Source: Haloactinopolyspora alba
GTDB taxonomy: Bacteria; Actinomycetota; Actinomycetes; Jiangellales; Jiangellaceae
DNA: 64,000 bases
Direction: 5' to 3'
Assembly: GCF_003014555.1 (NCBI RefSeq)
Contig: NZ_PYGE01000008.1
Span: 1 to 64,000 of the forward strand
Shown here one piece after another: positions 44,832 through 53,541 of the stretch (its first letter is position 1; every line of letters starts with the position of its first letter). The notes beneath the pieces were generated by a model. The model ran no database searches. It was given only the letters and a program-made list of their open reading frames with translations, and was not told the DNA's origin. The translations under genes were made by a program, and so were the position numbers.

Positions 44832-46034
44832 TCACTCCGCCGCCCCCTGCCAGCGTATCCGTGCAGGTCGGCGCTTTGCGCCCCGCGGTCCGGTGAGGAA
44901 GCCGACACCCCACGTCAGGTGCATCGTCGCGAGGACGGGCGGCAACCACGCGCGCGAGCGCACCGGCAGCCCACGACCGACGGCGAGCCCTGCCGCCAGC
45001 ACCCCGGCGGCGTACCCGGCGGGAGCGAGCCAGCCGAGCGCGAGCCAGGCGGGAGCGCCCAGTGCCGCAGCCAGCCCGGTCACCGTGCCGCCGGCGACCG
45101 CGACCGTCACCACGGGGGCGGCCAGGTACCGCACCCCGGCCGTATCCGGGTAGCGGCGTACGACCTCGCGCCGCCACTGCCCGGTGGTGAGGAACTGCCG
45201 CGCCAGCGAACGCAGGTCCGGCCGGGGCCGGTAACTGACGGTGAGTTCGGGCGTGAACCAGACGGTGTGCCCGGCGGCACGGATGCGGTGGTTGAGTTCC
45301 CAGTCCTGGGCGCGCTGGAAGTGCTCGTCGAAGCCGCCCAGCGTGTCCAGCACGTCCCGGCGGAACGACCCTAGATAGACGGTGTCGGCCGGCCCCGCGC
45401 CGCCGCCCACGTGGAACCGCCCGCCACCGAGGCCGGCCCGCGACGTGTACGCCCGCGCCACGGCACGTTCGAAGTCGGTCTGCCCTTCGGCGTGCATGAT
45501 GCCGCCGACGTTGGCCGCGCCCGTGCGCTCCAGCGTCTCGACCGCGGTACGCACGTACCCGTCCGACAGCACGCCGTGCCCGTCGACCCGGACGATGATG
45601 GGGTGCGAGGCGGCGCCGAGCGCGGCGTTGAGTCCGGCGGGGGTCCGGGCGGCGGGGTTCCTGACCGTGCGCACCCGCGGGTCGGCCGCGGCGATGTCGT
45701 GTGCGATCCGCTCCGTGCGGTCGGTCGACGGCCCGAGGGCGAGCACGAGCTCGACCTCGCCCGGGTAGTCCTGGGCCATCACGCCGGAGACCGCTTCGGC
45801 CAGGTGCCGCTCCTCGTTGAGCACCGGCATGATGACCGAGACGGCCGGCCAGGCGCCGTCGGATGCGGCAGGGCCCGGCCGCGCGGCGTCCGTTGCGGCG
45901 TTCCGGTCGGGATCCGTCTCGGCGTTCTCGGCGGCGTTCATGTCGGCGTTCTCGGCGGCGTTCATGTCGGCGAGAACATTACCCGCACCGAGATCACGCG
46001 ATCGGCCACCCGCCGCGAATCGTCCGCTGCTCAC
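44832..46034 (-). CDS. Membrane glycosyltransferase family 2 (ExoA-like)
   Basis: 400 residues if started at GTG 46034, which overlaps the LCP stop codon as GTGA; ATG 45965 is a plausible later start. The first 65 residues are low in complexity. The GT-A domain runs from about 65 to 290: VSVIMPVLNEERHLAEAV, LALGPSTDRT, the VRVDGH metal site and FQRAQDWELNHRI acceptor block. Three to four membrane helices follow. ExoA-type enzymes add a sugar to a lipid-linked intermediate at the inner membrane face. It lies between the LCP ligase and the exporter, fitting polymer assembly. Confidence 0.85.
   Translation of the reverse strand: MSSGRFAAGGRSRDLGAGNVLADMNAAENADMNAAENAETDPDRNAATDAARPGPAASDGAWPAVSVIMPVLNEERHLAEAVSGVMAQDYPGEVELVLALGPSTDRTERIAHDIAAADPRVRTVRNPAARTPAGLNAALGAASHPIIVRVDGHGVLSDGYVRTAVETLERTGAANVGGIMHAEGQTDFERAVARAYTSRAGLGGGRFHVGGGAGPADTVYLGSFRRDVLDTLGGFDEHFQRAQDWELNHRIRAAGHTVWFTPELTVSYRPRPDLRSLARQFLTTGQWRREVVRRYPDTAGVRYLAAPVVTVAVAGGTVTGLAAALGAPAWLALGWLAPAGYAAGVLAAGLAVGRGLPVRSRAWLPPVLATMHLTWGVGFLTGPRGAKRRPARIRWQGAAE
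45921..45968 (-). repeat. Tandem 24-bp repeat near the GT2 start
   Basis: Two identical 24-bp units (45921-45944 and 45945-45968). On the minus strand they encode MNAAENAD and MNAAENAE, so each unit holds a possible ATG start. This makes the true start ambiguous. Confidence 0.85.
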
Positions 46035-47593
46035 TCGTACGAGCACACCGAGGAGACGCCGACCGGCTCGGACGCGTCCGAGCCCGAACCCTCTTCACCG
46101 CCGCTTCCGGCGTCGACGTCAGCGCCCTCGCCGGTGGCGTCGCCGTCCCCGGAACCGTCCGGCGAGGACGCGGAATTACCGTCGCCCGCGGCGCCGTCGC
46201 CCGCGGCGCCGTCGCCCGCCGACCCGGAGCCTCCGGATCCGTTCCCGTCACCGGTCTCGACGGCGCCGTCCAGGAACGCCTGCGTCTCGGCGGCGATCAG
46301 GTCGAAGTCGGGGTCGGCCGGCGCGATCAACGGCGGCACGAACTGCAGCGCCGTCATCTCCTGGTCCTTGGCCTTCAGACCGAGGTCGACAAGGTTGGTG
46401 AGGTCCTCGCGCGGGATGTCCGTGGTGATCATCGTCTTCGACGCCTCGGCGAGGTCGAGGAAGTTCGCCAGCAGGGTGCCCGGCTTCGCCTCCTTCAGCA
46501 ACGCGCCGAGGACGCACCGCTGCCGGGCCATCCGGGCGTAGTCCGACGACCCCTCGCGGGACCGCGCGTACCACAGCGCGTGGTAGCCGTCAAGCTCCTG
46601 CAGGCCCGGCTCGAGAACGCGGCCCTTCTCGCCGATGGGCAACTCCTCCTCGACCCGGATGGTGATGCCGCCGATGGCGTTGATGATGTCGCGGAATCCG
46701 TCGAGGTCCACGGCGACGTAGTAGTGCACCGGGAGCCCGAGCGTCCCCTCGACGGCCTGCTTCACCGCCGTCGGCCCGGGGCCCGACGGCCCGGGGAACA
46801 TGTCGGGGTGCTCCTCGCCGTACGTCCAGGTGGCGTTGAGCATGTAGTCGGAGCGCTCGCCCTCGCCGCTGAACCCGTCCGGGAACTGCTCGTCCGCCGG
46901 TGTGCCGTCGGGGAACCGCGCCTTCTCGAGGTTGCGGGGCAGGCTGATCACGGCGGGTTCGCCGGTGCGCACGTCGACCGAGACGAGGTTGATGCTGTCC
47001 GGGCGGACCCCGACCCGTCCGTCGCCGGCGTCCGCTCCGAGCAGCAGGATGTTCAGCCGCCCGTCACTGGCCGCGGCGACCTCTCCGGACGGGAACATCG
47101 CCACGACGGCGTCGTGTGCGGCCGTGGCGTACCGCGCGGCGACGACGAAGGGGGTCGCGACCATCGCGGCCAGCGCGAGCGTCGAGCCGACCATGATGAG
47201 CCGGTGCTTCTGGTTCAGCCCGGGCGGATGCCCGAGCCGCCAGGCGTCGACCAGCAGGCCGACCCAGCAGGCCGCGGCCCCGAAAGCCAGGATCTTGAAG
47301 GTGGTCAGCAGCCAGGGCCGCACCGCGAGCGTCGCCAGGTCCTCCAACGGCACCAGCCAGAGCACGAGCAGCGTCACCGCCGCCAGACCCGCCGCCGTCC
47401 AAAGAGCGATCTTGCCCGTCTTGCGGTGACCGGCGATGAACTGGGCACAACCCGGCGCGACGACGGACAGCCCGACGAGCGTCAACGACCGGCGGAACCG
47501 GGCCGCCTCCTCACGCTCGGCCCGCAGCGCGGCCGCCGGCCGGCGTCTGGCCGGCTGCCGCCGGGGACCCGGCGGCCTGGCCGCAGTACCCAT
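46031..47593 (-). CDS. LytR-CpsA-Psr (LCP) family glycopolymer ligase with extra membrane helices
   Basis: 520 residues. Four membrane helices precede the catalytic domain (about 35-190), more than the single helix of most LCP proteins. The LCP domain has LNILLLGADAGDGR, SINLVSVDV, VISLPRNLEK with the catalytic Arg, and WYARSREGSSDYARMARQR with the paired Arg residues that hold pyrophosphate. LCP enzymes move a polymer from lipid carrier to peptidoglycan. The last 70 residues are Gly/Asp/Ser-rich with a small tandem repeat and a final Cys near the end. Confidence 0.9.
   Translation of the reverse strand: MGTAARPPGPRRQPARRRPAAALRAEREEAARFRRSLTLVGLSVVAPGCAQFIAGHRKTGKIALWTAAGLAAVTLLVLWLVPLEDLATLAVRPWLLTTFKILAFGAAACWVGLLVDAWRLGHPPGLNQKHRLIMVGSTLALAAMVATPFVVAARYATAAHDAVVAMFPSGEVAAASDGRLNILLLGADAGDGRVGVRPDSINLVSVDVRTGEPAVISLPRNLEKARFPDGTPADEQFPDGFSGEGERSDYMLNATWTYGEEHPDMFPGPSGPGPTAVKQAVEGTLGLPVHYYVAVDLDGFRDIINAIGGITIRVEEELPIGEKGRVLEPGLQELDGYHALWYARSREGSSDYARMARQRCVLGALLKEAKPGTLLANFLDLAEASKTMITTDIPREDLTNLVDLGLKAKDQEMTALQFVPPLIAPADPDFDLIAAETQAFLDGAVETGDGNGSGGSGSAGDGAAGDGAAGDGNSASSPDGSGDGDATGEGADVDAGSGGEEGSGSDASEPVGVSSVCSYE
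46181..46210 (-). repeat. Tandem 15-bp repeat in the LCP tail
   Basis: Two perfect GTCGCCCGCGGCGCC units followed by a degenerate third, encoding repeats of GAAGD in the disordered C-terminal tail. Likely slippage in GC-rich DNA. Confidence 0.8.
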
Positions 47594-47810
47594 GCACGTC
47601 CCCCACGATGCGTCGTCCGCGCGGGCGCCCCCGTAGCGCTCGCGTCGCCAGTATCACCGCCGAGGTCCGTGATCGCGTCTGCGGCACGCCGGACACCGCA
47701 CGTCTCGTCCGTCACAACAGTCACACAGAACGCCGGATACCGCCACGTTGAACGACAAGGCGGGACATGGACGGAACCCGCGCACGGGTCGCCGCCACCG
47801 GACCGCGCCC

Positions 47811-48311
47811 TCAACTCTCCCGGGAGTGCTGGATCGCCTGCCGGCGCGCCAGACGGTGCGTCCGCCGGATCTCCGCCTCTGCGAAGCGCCTGCGGTCCTC
47901 CTCGGTCTCGGGCAGCACCGGCGGGACCGCACGCGGCGTACCGTCCTCGTTCAACGCCACGAACACCAGGTACGCGGTCGCCACCGCGGTGGGCGGGCGG
48001 ACCTCGTTCCACGGCTCGGCCACCACACGGACGCCGACCTCCATCGAGGTCCGGCCGGTCCAGTTGACCCGGCCGTGAGCGTGCACGAGGTTGCCCACGT
48101 GCACCGGTTCGAGGAACGTCATCTCGTCCATCGTCGCGGTGACGGCCGGCCCGCCGCAGTGCCGCTGCGCGACCGCGCCGGCGACGTCGTCCACCAGCTT
48201 CATGACCACGCCACCGTGCACCGTGCCGAGCAGGTTCGTGTCCAGCGCGGTCATGATTCTCGAAAGGCTCGTCTGCGCCGCCGACGTGGGCCTGCCCTCG
48301 GGTGTCGTCAT
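47811..48311 (-). CDS. Acyl-CoA thioesterase, hotdog fold
   Basis: 166 residues from ATG at 48311; no strong ribosome site is visible. One hotdog domain of the YciA/cytosolic acyl-CoA hydrolase type: IMTALDTNLLGTVHGGVVMKL, where the Asn-x-x-Gly-x-x-His-Gly-Gly block holds the active site, then DEMTFLEPVHVGNLVHAHG. It would hydrolyse acyl-CoA. It has no evident link to the glycan genes and is divergent from the second LCP gene. Confidence 0.9.
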   Translation of the reverse strand: MTTPEGRPTSAAQTSLSRIMTALDTNLLGTVHGGVVMKLVDDVAGAVAQRHCGGPAVTATMDEMTFLEPVHVGNLVHAHGRVNWTGRTSMEVGVRVVAEPWNEVRPPTAVATAYLVFVALNEDGTPRAVPPVLPETEEDRRRFAEAEIRRTHRLARRQAIQHSRES

Positions 48312-48400
48312 CGGGGTCAGCGTAGGCCAGGCGGGCGCCGCGCCGCCGGGACACGACCGCGTGCGAGGCACGAATCACCCGCGCCCCGGTATCGTCTTTG

Positions 48401-49663
48401 ATGATGACGCGACCAGACGGCCCCGACGCACCTCCCCCGCCACCGGGTGAGGACGAGCACGGCGTCCAGGTACGGCGGACCACCTACCGATCGGGCCACG
48501 TGCCCGGCGTGTCGTACCGCGGCGGGCAGGCACACAGCCCTCGCGAGGACGACACCCCGGTCCCGCCCGCACAGGACGCGGCCGCCGCGTCCCCCCGCGG
48601 CACCAGCGTCATGCCGTCCGACGACGGCACCGACGCCGGTGCCGGCGCCCCGCCGGCGGAACCGCCCCCGCGCCGCCGCGGCGGCGACGAGCCGCCGAAG
48701 AAGCCGAAGCGCCGCAGGTCCGGCTTCGTCCGGTTCCTGCGCTGGCTCCTCATCATCCTGCTGGTCATCGTCATCGCGCTGCTGGTGCTGGCGTGGTACG
48801 TCTGGGGCCGCATCGACAAGGTCGACGCCATCCCGGACGACCACGGCGACGCACGCTCCGACGGCCAGGTGATTCTCCTGGTCGGCTCGGACAGTCGCGA
48901 GGAGCTCTCGGAGGGCGAGCAGTCCGAGCTGGGGACCGGCGACGCCTCGGGCCAGCGCACCGACACCATCATGCTGCTGCACGTGCCCGGCGACGGCGCA
49001 CGGCCGGCCTTGATCAGCGTTCCGCGCGACTCCCTCGTCGACATCCCGGACGAGGGCGAGAACCGGGTCAACGCCGCCTTCGCCTTCGGCGGGGCGCCGC
49101 TGCTGGTCGAGACGCTGGAGCAGAACACGGGCGTCGCCATCGACGACTACGTGCAGATCGGCTTCGGCGGCTTCGCCGAGATCGTCGACGCGCTGGGCGG
49201 CGTCGAGATGTGCCTCGACGAGCCCGTCCAGGACGAGAAGGCGCACATCGACCTGCCTGCCGGGTGCCAGCAGCTGGAGGGCGCCCAGGCCCTCGGCTAC
49301 GCCCGGGCCCGGCATTTCGACGGCGGATCCGACCTCGGCAGGGTGGAGCGTCAGCGTGAGCTCATCTCGTCGATCTCGGACAAGGCGCTGTCGGCCGGCA
49401 CCCTGCTGAACCCGCTCGAGCTCGCCCGCACGTCGCTGGCAGGCGGCGACGCGCTCGTTCTGGACGAGGACACCGGCCCGTTCGACATGCTCAACTTCGT
49501 GCGCGCCATCGGAGCGGTGTCCAGCGGTTCCGGCGACACGCTCACCGTCCCGCTCGGGCGTGTCGGCAACACAGTCGACTGGGACGAGGAGCAGGCGGGC
49601 CGGCTGTGGACGGCGCTCCGTGACGGCACCGACATCCCCCAGGAGCTCCTCGAAGAGGAATGA
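48401..49663 (+). CDS. LytR-CpsA-Psr (LCP) family glycopolymer ligase
   Basis: 420 residues from ATG at 48401; the adjacent TTG and ATG codons are equally close. A 105-residue Pro/Arg-rich cytosolic part leads to one membrane helix (about 108-132), then the extracellular LCP domain: ILLVGSDSREELSEGE, QRTDTIMLLHV, ISVPRDSLVDI with the catalytic Arg, and GYARARHFDGGSDLGRVERQR. This is the classical arrangement. Having two LCP genes within 4 kb suggests attachment of different polymers or redundancy. Confidence 0.92.
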   Translation: MMTRPDGPDAPPPPPGEDEHGVQVRRTTYRSGHVPGVSYRGGQAHSPREDDTPVPPAQDAAAASPRGTSVMPSDDGTDAGAGAPPAEPPPRRRGGDEPPKKPKRRRSGFVRFLRWLLIILLVIVIALLVLAWYVWGRIDKVDAIPDDHGDARSDGQVILLVGSDSREELSEGEQSELGTGDASGQRTDTIMLLHVPGDGARPALISVPRDSLVDIPDEGENRVNAAFAFGGAPLLVETLEQNTGVAIDDYVQIGFGGFAEIVDALGGVEMCLDEPVQDEKAHIDLPAGCQQLEGAQALGYARARHFDGGSDLGRVERQRELISSISDKALSAGTLLNPLELARTSLAGGDALVLDEDTGPFDMLNFVRAIGAVSSGSGDTLTVPLGRVGNTVDWDEEQAGRLWTALRDGTDIPQELLEEE

Positions 49664-49710
49664 CCCGGACCCGCCGCGGGCGTGGACGGCTCCGCGCCCG
49701 GACGCGGGGG

Positions 49711-49880
49711 CGGCCCAGGCGGGACCGTCAGGGCTCGGCTCCGGGCATCGGCGAGCGAGGAACGAACGAACCGCGGGCGAAGACGGGCCCGCACGCGGCG
49801 GACGGCCCAGGTGGGGCCGTCAGGGTTCGGTCGGGCATCGGCGAGCGAGGAACGAGCGAGCCGCGGGCGAAGACGGGCCC
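49711..49880. repeat. Two imperfect direct repeats of about 80 bp
   Basis: Unit one (49711-49790) and unit two (49803-49880) begin CGGCCCAGG and end in the same 48-bp block (49743-49790 and 49833-49880), which differs at two positions. A 2-base indel separates the unit halves. They fill most of the 240-base space between the convergent LCP and UDP-glucose dehydrogenase genes. The block contains GCGAGCGAGGAACGA, a motif that looks like a dispersed non-coding repeat. Confidence 0.85.
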
Positions 49881-49896
49881 ACCTGGGCCGTCCGCC
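49797..49896. repeat. 19-bp inverted repeat overlapping the direct repeats
   Basis: The arms at 49797-49815 and 49878-49896 are exact complements (core CGGACGGCCCAGGTGGG) and enclose 62 bases. The right arm ends eight bases before the UDP-glucose dehydrogenase stop, so this may form a bidirectional terminator-like structure. There is no U-run. Confidence 0.7.
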
Positions 49897-49903
49897 CGAC
49901 CCG

Positions 49904-51220
49904 TTACGGCCGACCGAGGCCGTGGTACGTCCAGCCGGCCGTCCGCCACGCCCGCGCGTCCAGGCAGTTGCGCCCGTCCACGACCGCGCGTGCGCTGACC
50001 ACCTCGGCCAGCTCGACCGGGTCGATCCGACGGTACTCGGGCCACTCGGTCAGGTGCAGCACGACATGGGCGCCACGGCACGCGTCGGTGACGGTGTCGG
50101 CGTACTCGAGCGTGGGATAGACCTGGCGCGCGTTCGCCATGGCCCGCGGGTCGTGGACCGCGACGTGCGCTCCCTCGAGGTGCAACTGCCCGGCCACGGA
50201 CAGCGCCGGCGAGTCGCGCACGTCGTCCGACTGGGGTTTGAACGCGGCGCCCAGCACAGCGACCCTGCGGCCGGCCACGCTGCCGCCGGCCAGCTCGCGG
50301 GCGAGCTCGGCCACTCGCTCACGCCGGCGCAGGTTGATCGCGTCGATCTCGCCGAGGAAGCTCAGCGCGTGCGGAGCGCCGAGCTCACCCGCACGCGCCA
50401 TGAACGCCCGGATGTCCTTCGGCAGGCAGCCACCGCCGAAGCCGAGACCGGCGTTGAGGAACTTGCGGCCGATGCGTTCGTCGTACCCGATGGCGTCGGC
50501 GAGCTTCGTCACGTCGGCCTCGGTGATCTCTGCCAGCTCAGCCATCGCGTTGATGAACGAGATCTTCGTCGCCAGGAAAGCGTTCGCCGCCGACTTGACC
50601 AGCTCGGCGGTGGCCAGGTCGGCGGTGACCACCGGGGTGCCGTCCGCGATGGCCGACGCGTACACGGAGCGCAGCTGCTGCTCGGCCTCGTCTGAGCTGA
50701 CCCCGAACACGAGCCGGTCCGGGCGCAGCGTGTCCTCGACCGCGAAGCCTTCGCGCAGGAACTCCGGGTTCCAGGCCAGCTCGGCGCCGGACCCGATCGG
50801 CGCCAGCTTGACCAGCCGCTCGGCCAGCGGCACCGCCGTACCGACCGGGACCGTCGACTTGCCGACGACCAGGCATGGGCGTTCCAGGTGCGGCGCGAGC
50901 GCGTCGACGGCGGCATGGACGTAGGTCATGTCCGCCGCGAGCCCGTCGTGGCGCTGCGGTGTTCCCACGCACAGGAAGTGCACGTCCGCGTCGGCCGCCT
51001 CGGAGATGTCGGTGGTGAACCTGACCTGCCCCGACTCGGCGTGTTTGAGCAGCAGCTCGTCCAGGCCGGGCTCGTAGATCGGCGCCTCGCCGCGCGCCAA
51101 CGCCGCGATCTTCGCCTCGTCGACGTCGACCGCGACGACGCTGTAGCCCAGTTCGGCCATCCCGACGGCGTGGACCGCACCGAGGTAACCGGTGCCGATG
51201 ACGGAGATGCGCAGGGACAC
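49904..51220 (-). CDS. UDP-glucose 6-dehydrogenase
   Basis: 438 residues. NAD loop ISVIGTGYLGAVHAVGMAELG, the VGKSTVPVGTA block and the catalytic Cys in GLGFGGGCLPKDIRAFM are diagnostic of UDP-glucose dehydrogenases, distinct from the HexNAc enzyme at 21227. It makes UDP-glucuronate from UDP-glucose with two NAD+. Together the two dehydrogenases suggest an acidic wall polymer. It is convergent with the second LCP gene. Confidence 0.93.
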   Translation of the reverse strand: MSLRISVIGTGYLGAVHAVGMAELGYSVVAVDVDEAKIAALARGEAPIYEPGLDELLLKHAESGQVRFTTDISEAADADVHFLCVGTPQRHDGLAADMTYVHAAVDALAPHLERPCLVVGKSTVPVGTAVPLAERLVKLAPIGSGAELAWNPEFLREGFAVEDTLRPDRLVFGVSSDEAEQQLRSVYASAIADGTPVVTADLATAELVKSAANAFLATKISFINAMAELAEITEADVTKLADAIGYDERIGRKFLNAGLGFGGGCLPKDIRAFMARAGELGAPHALSFLGEIDAINLRRRERVAELARELAGGSVAGRRVAVLGAAFKPQSDDVRDSPALSVAGQLHLEGAHVAVHDPRAMANARQVYPTLEYADTVTDACRGAHVVLHLTEWPEYRRIDPVELAEVVSARAVVDGRNCLDARAWRTAGWTYHGLGRP

Positions 51221-51339
51221 GACCCATTCCTTTGCTCAGACTGGCGAGAACACGGATGAGGGTACAAGCGCGCGCGTGTGCACCGCCACGGCCGGGCCGG
51301 GGTTGCCCCCTGCGCACTACTGGTGAGTAGCATCAGTCC

Positions 51340-52509
51340 ATGGACGTCGACTTCGAGCCGTACCGGCTGTCCGAGGACCACGAGGCCATCCGCGCGGCCG
51401 TCCGGGAGCTGTGCACTGACAAGGTCGCGCCGCACGCCGCCGACATCGACGAGGCCAGCCGGTTCCCGCAGGAGTCGTACGACGCGCTGCGCGCCTCGGA
51501 CTTCCACGCCCCGCACCTGCCCGAGGCCTACGGCGGCGCAGGCGCGGACGCGCTCGCCACCTGCCTCGTGATCGAGGAGGTCGCCCGCGCCTGCGCCTCG
51601 ACGTCGCTCATCCCGGCGGTGAACAAGCTCGGCACCATGCCGCTGCTGCTGGCGGCCTCCGACGACCTCAAGGCGCGGTACCTGCCCGCGGTGGCCCGCG
51701 GCGAGGCGATGTTCTCGTACGGGCTGTCCGAACGAGAGGCCGGCTCGGACACCGCGTCCATGAGCACCCGCGCGGTCCGCGACGGCGACGACTGGGTGCT
51801 CGACGGGCAGAAGTCCTGGATCACCAACGCCGGCGTGTCGCGGTACTACACCGTGATGGCCGTCACCGATCCGGAGGCCGGATCGCGCGGCATCAGCGCT
51901 TTCGTGGTCGAGGACGGCGACGACGGCTTCACGTACAGCGCTCCGGAACGCAAGCTCGGCATCAAGGGGTCTCCGACGCGTGAGCTTCTTTTCGACCACT
52001 GCCGCATCCCCGGCGACCGGATCGTGGGCGAGCCCGGGCAGGGCTTGCGGATCGCGCTGCAGACGCTCGACCACACGCGCGTCACCATCGGCGCGCAGGC
52101 CGTCGGCATCGCCAGCGGTGCGCTCGCCGCGGCGACGGCGTACGTCCAGGAGCGCCAGCAGTTCGGCCGGCCGATCTCGGACTTCCAGGGCGTGCAGTTC
52201 ATGCTGGCGGACATGGCGATGAGCATCGAGGCCGCCCGGCAGATGGTCTACCGCGCAGCGGCGGCGAGCGAGCGGGACGAGCCGCAGCTGTCGTTCCTCG
52301 GCGCGGCGGCCAAGTGTTACGCCTCCGACGTCGCGATGCAGGTCACCACCGATGCGGTCCAGCTGTTCGGCGGGTCCGGCTACACCCGCGACTACCCCGT
52401 CGAGCGGATGATGCGCGACGCCAAGATCACCCAGATCTACGAGGGCACCAACCAGATCCAGCGCCTCGTCATGGCCCGCCAACTGCTCAACGGACACGTC
52501 ACCTTCTGA
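51340..52509 (+). CDS. Acyl-CoA dehydrogenase
   Basis: 389 residues, short/medium-chain type. FAD and substrate blocks: [26 protein letters not shown], the [16 protein letters not shown] helix, [22 protein letters not shown] and the catalytic Glu in [17 protein letters not shown]. It oxidises acyl-CoA to the trans-2-enoyl form, passing electrons to ETF. A degradation role is likely; there is no link to the glycan genes upstream. It starts 119 bases from the divergent UDP-glucose dehydrogenase. Confidence 0.94.
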   Translation: MDVDFEPYRLSEDHEAIRAAVRELCTDKVAPHAADIDEASRFPQESYDALRASDFHAPHLPEAYGGAGADALATCLVIEEVARACASTSLIPAVNKLGTMPLLLAASDDLKARYLPAVARGEAMFSYGLSEREAGSDTASMSTRAVRDGDDWVLDGQKSWITNAGVSRYYTVMAVTDPEAGSRGISAFVVEDGDDGFTYSAPERKLGIKGSPTRELLFDHCRIPGDRIVGEPGQGLRIALQTLDHTRVTIGAQAVGIASGALAAATAYVQERQQFGRPISDFQGVQFMLADMAMSIEAARQMVYRAAAASERDEPQLSFLGAAAKCYASDVAMQVTTDAVQLFGGSGYTRDYPVERMMRDAKITQIYEGTNQIQRLVMARQLLNGHVTF

Positions 52510-52575
52510 GCCTTCGCAACCGTCGTCGAACCCACGCCGTAGGTCGGCGGTCGCGCGTGCTCACGAGCTCCGACG

Positions 52576-52755
52576 TCAGATGAACACGAGCGCCACCACG
52601 GCAGCCGCCAGCAGGACGAACACGACGACGCGGCCCGCCCACGACTTCGGCAACCGGGACGACCGTTTCGAGGGAAAGGTCTCTCGCTCTGCCATGAACG
52701 CACGCGCGTTCCGCTCGTCCTTTGTCCGGAACATATGCCCGTTGCCACCAGTCAT
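52576..52755 (-). CDS. Small membrane protein of unknown function
   Basis: 59 residues from ATG at 52755, supported by a strong GGAGG seven bases upstream. The first 38 residues are charged (MTGGNGHMFRTKDER...). The last 20 form one hydrophobic helix (VVVFVLLAAAVVALVFI) at the C-terminus, as in tail-anchored proteins. Length, start site and the hydrophobic tail favour a real gene. I do not recognise a family. Confidence 0.65.
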   Translation of the reverse strand: MTGGNGHMFRTKDERNARAFMAERETFPSKRSSRLPKSWAGRVVVFVLLAAAVVALVFI

Positions 52756-52879
52756 AGGGCACCTCCGAGTAGCCAGCCTAATCACCCGAGGGCGGTATGT
52801 GCACCGCGTCCGAGCCACATTCCGCACCGGCGACGGAATCCGTTTGCGCATCCGGTGCGCCGCCTGAAGGATTCCGGAT

Positions 52880-53524
52880 GTGATCCACGATCTCTGGCCC
52901 ACCTTCAGACTCACGATCTCGACTCCGCGGCTTCGGCTGCGACTGCCCAGGGAGGCCGAGCTGGGCGGGCTCGCGGAACTGGCCGGCCGCGGGATACACG
53001 ACCCGTCCGAGCGCCCCTTCCTCACACCCTGGACGGACGGCACCGCAGCCGACCGGATCCGCATCGTGTTGCAGTCGCACTGGGACGAGCTTTCGACGTG
53101 GGAGGTCGACGACTGGAGTCTCGGACTGGGCGTCTTCGCCACGTCCGGCGAGCCTCTCGGCATGGTGACCCTTCGCGCCAAGGACTTCCCGGTGGTGCAC
53201 GAAGTGGCGACGACGTCGTGGCTGGGCCTCGAGCACCACGGACAGGGGCTCGGAACCGAAGCTCGCCGGGGCCTGCTCACGCTCGCGTTCGATCATCTGG
53301 GCGCCGAAGCCGCCCGGACCGAGGTCTTCCAGGACAACCACGCTTCCCAGGGGGTGTCCCGCAAGCTCGGATACGAACACGACGGAATCTCGCGCGATGC
53401 GAGAGGATCCGAGGTGCTGATCTCGGATCGGCTTCGGCTGACCCGCTCACGCTGGGCGGACGTGCCGCACACCGACGTCGTGGTCGACGGTGTCGACGCG
53501 TGCCGGCACATGTTCGCCGGCTGA
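52880..53524 (+). CDS. GNAT-family N-acetyltransferase (RimJ/RimL-like)
   Basis: 214 residues from GTG with AAGGA upstream. The opening TPRLRLRLPREAEL and the acetyl-CoA loop GQGLGTEARRGLLTLAFDHL with FQDNHASQGVSRKLGY are typical of ribosomal-protein-alanine acetyltransferase relatives. It would transfer acetyl from acetyl-CoA to an amine. The target, whether a protein N-terminus or a small molecule such as an antibiotic, is unknown. Confidence 0.9.
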   Translation: MIHDLWPTFRLTISTPRLRLRLPREAELGGLAELAGRGIHDPSERPFLTPWTDGTAADRIRIVLQSHWDELSTWEVDDWSLGLGVFATSGEPLGMVTLRAKDFPVVHEVATTSWLGLEHHGQGLGTEARRGLLTLAFDHLGAEAARTEVFQDNHASQGVSRKLGYEHDGISRDARGSEVLISDRLRLTRSRWADVPHTDVVVDGVDACRHMFAG

Positions 53525-53541
53525 CCACCCCGTCCAGTCAC

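Noticed and set aside
45921-46210. Functional phase-variable repeats in the GT2 and LCP genes
   Set aside because: The 24-bp and 15-bp repeats are multiples of three and would not switch the frame; likely harmless slippage.
49711-49896. CRISPR-like array
   Set aside because: Only two units, about 80 bp each, imperfect and overlapping an inverted repeat; no cas genes nearby.
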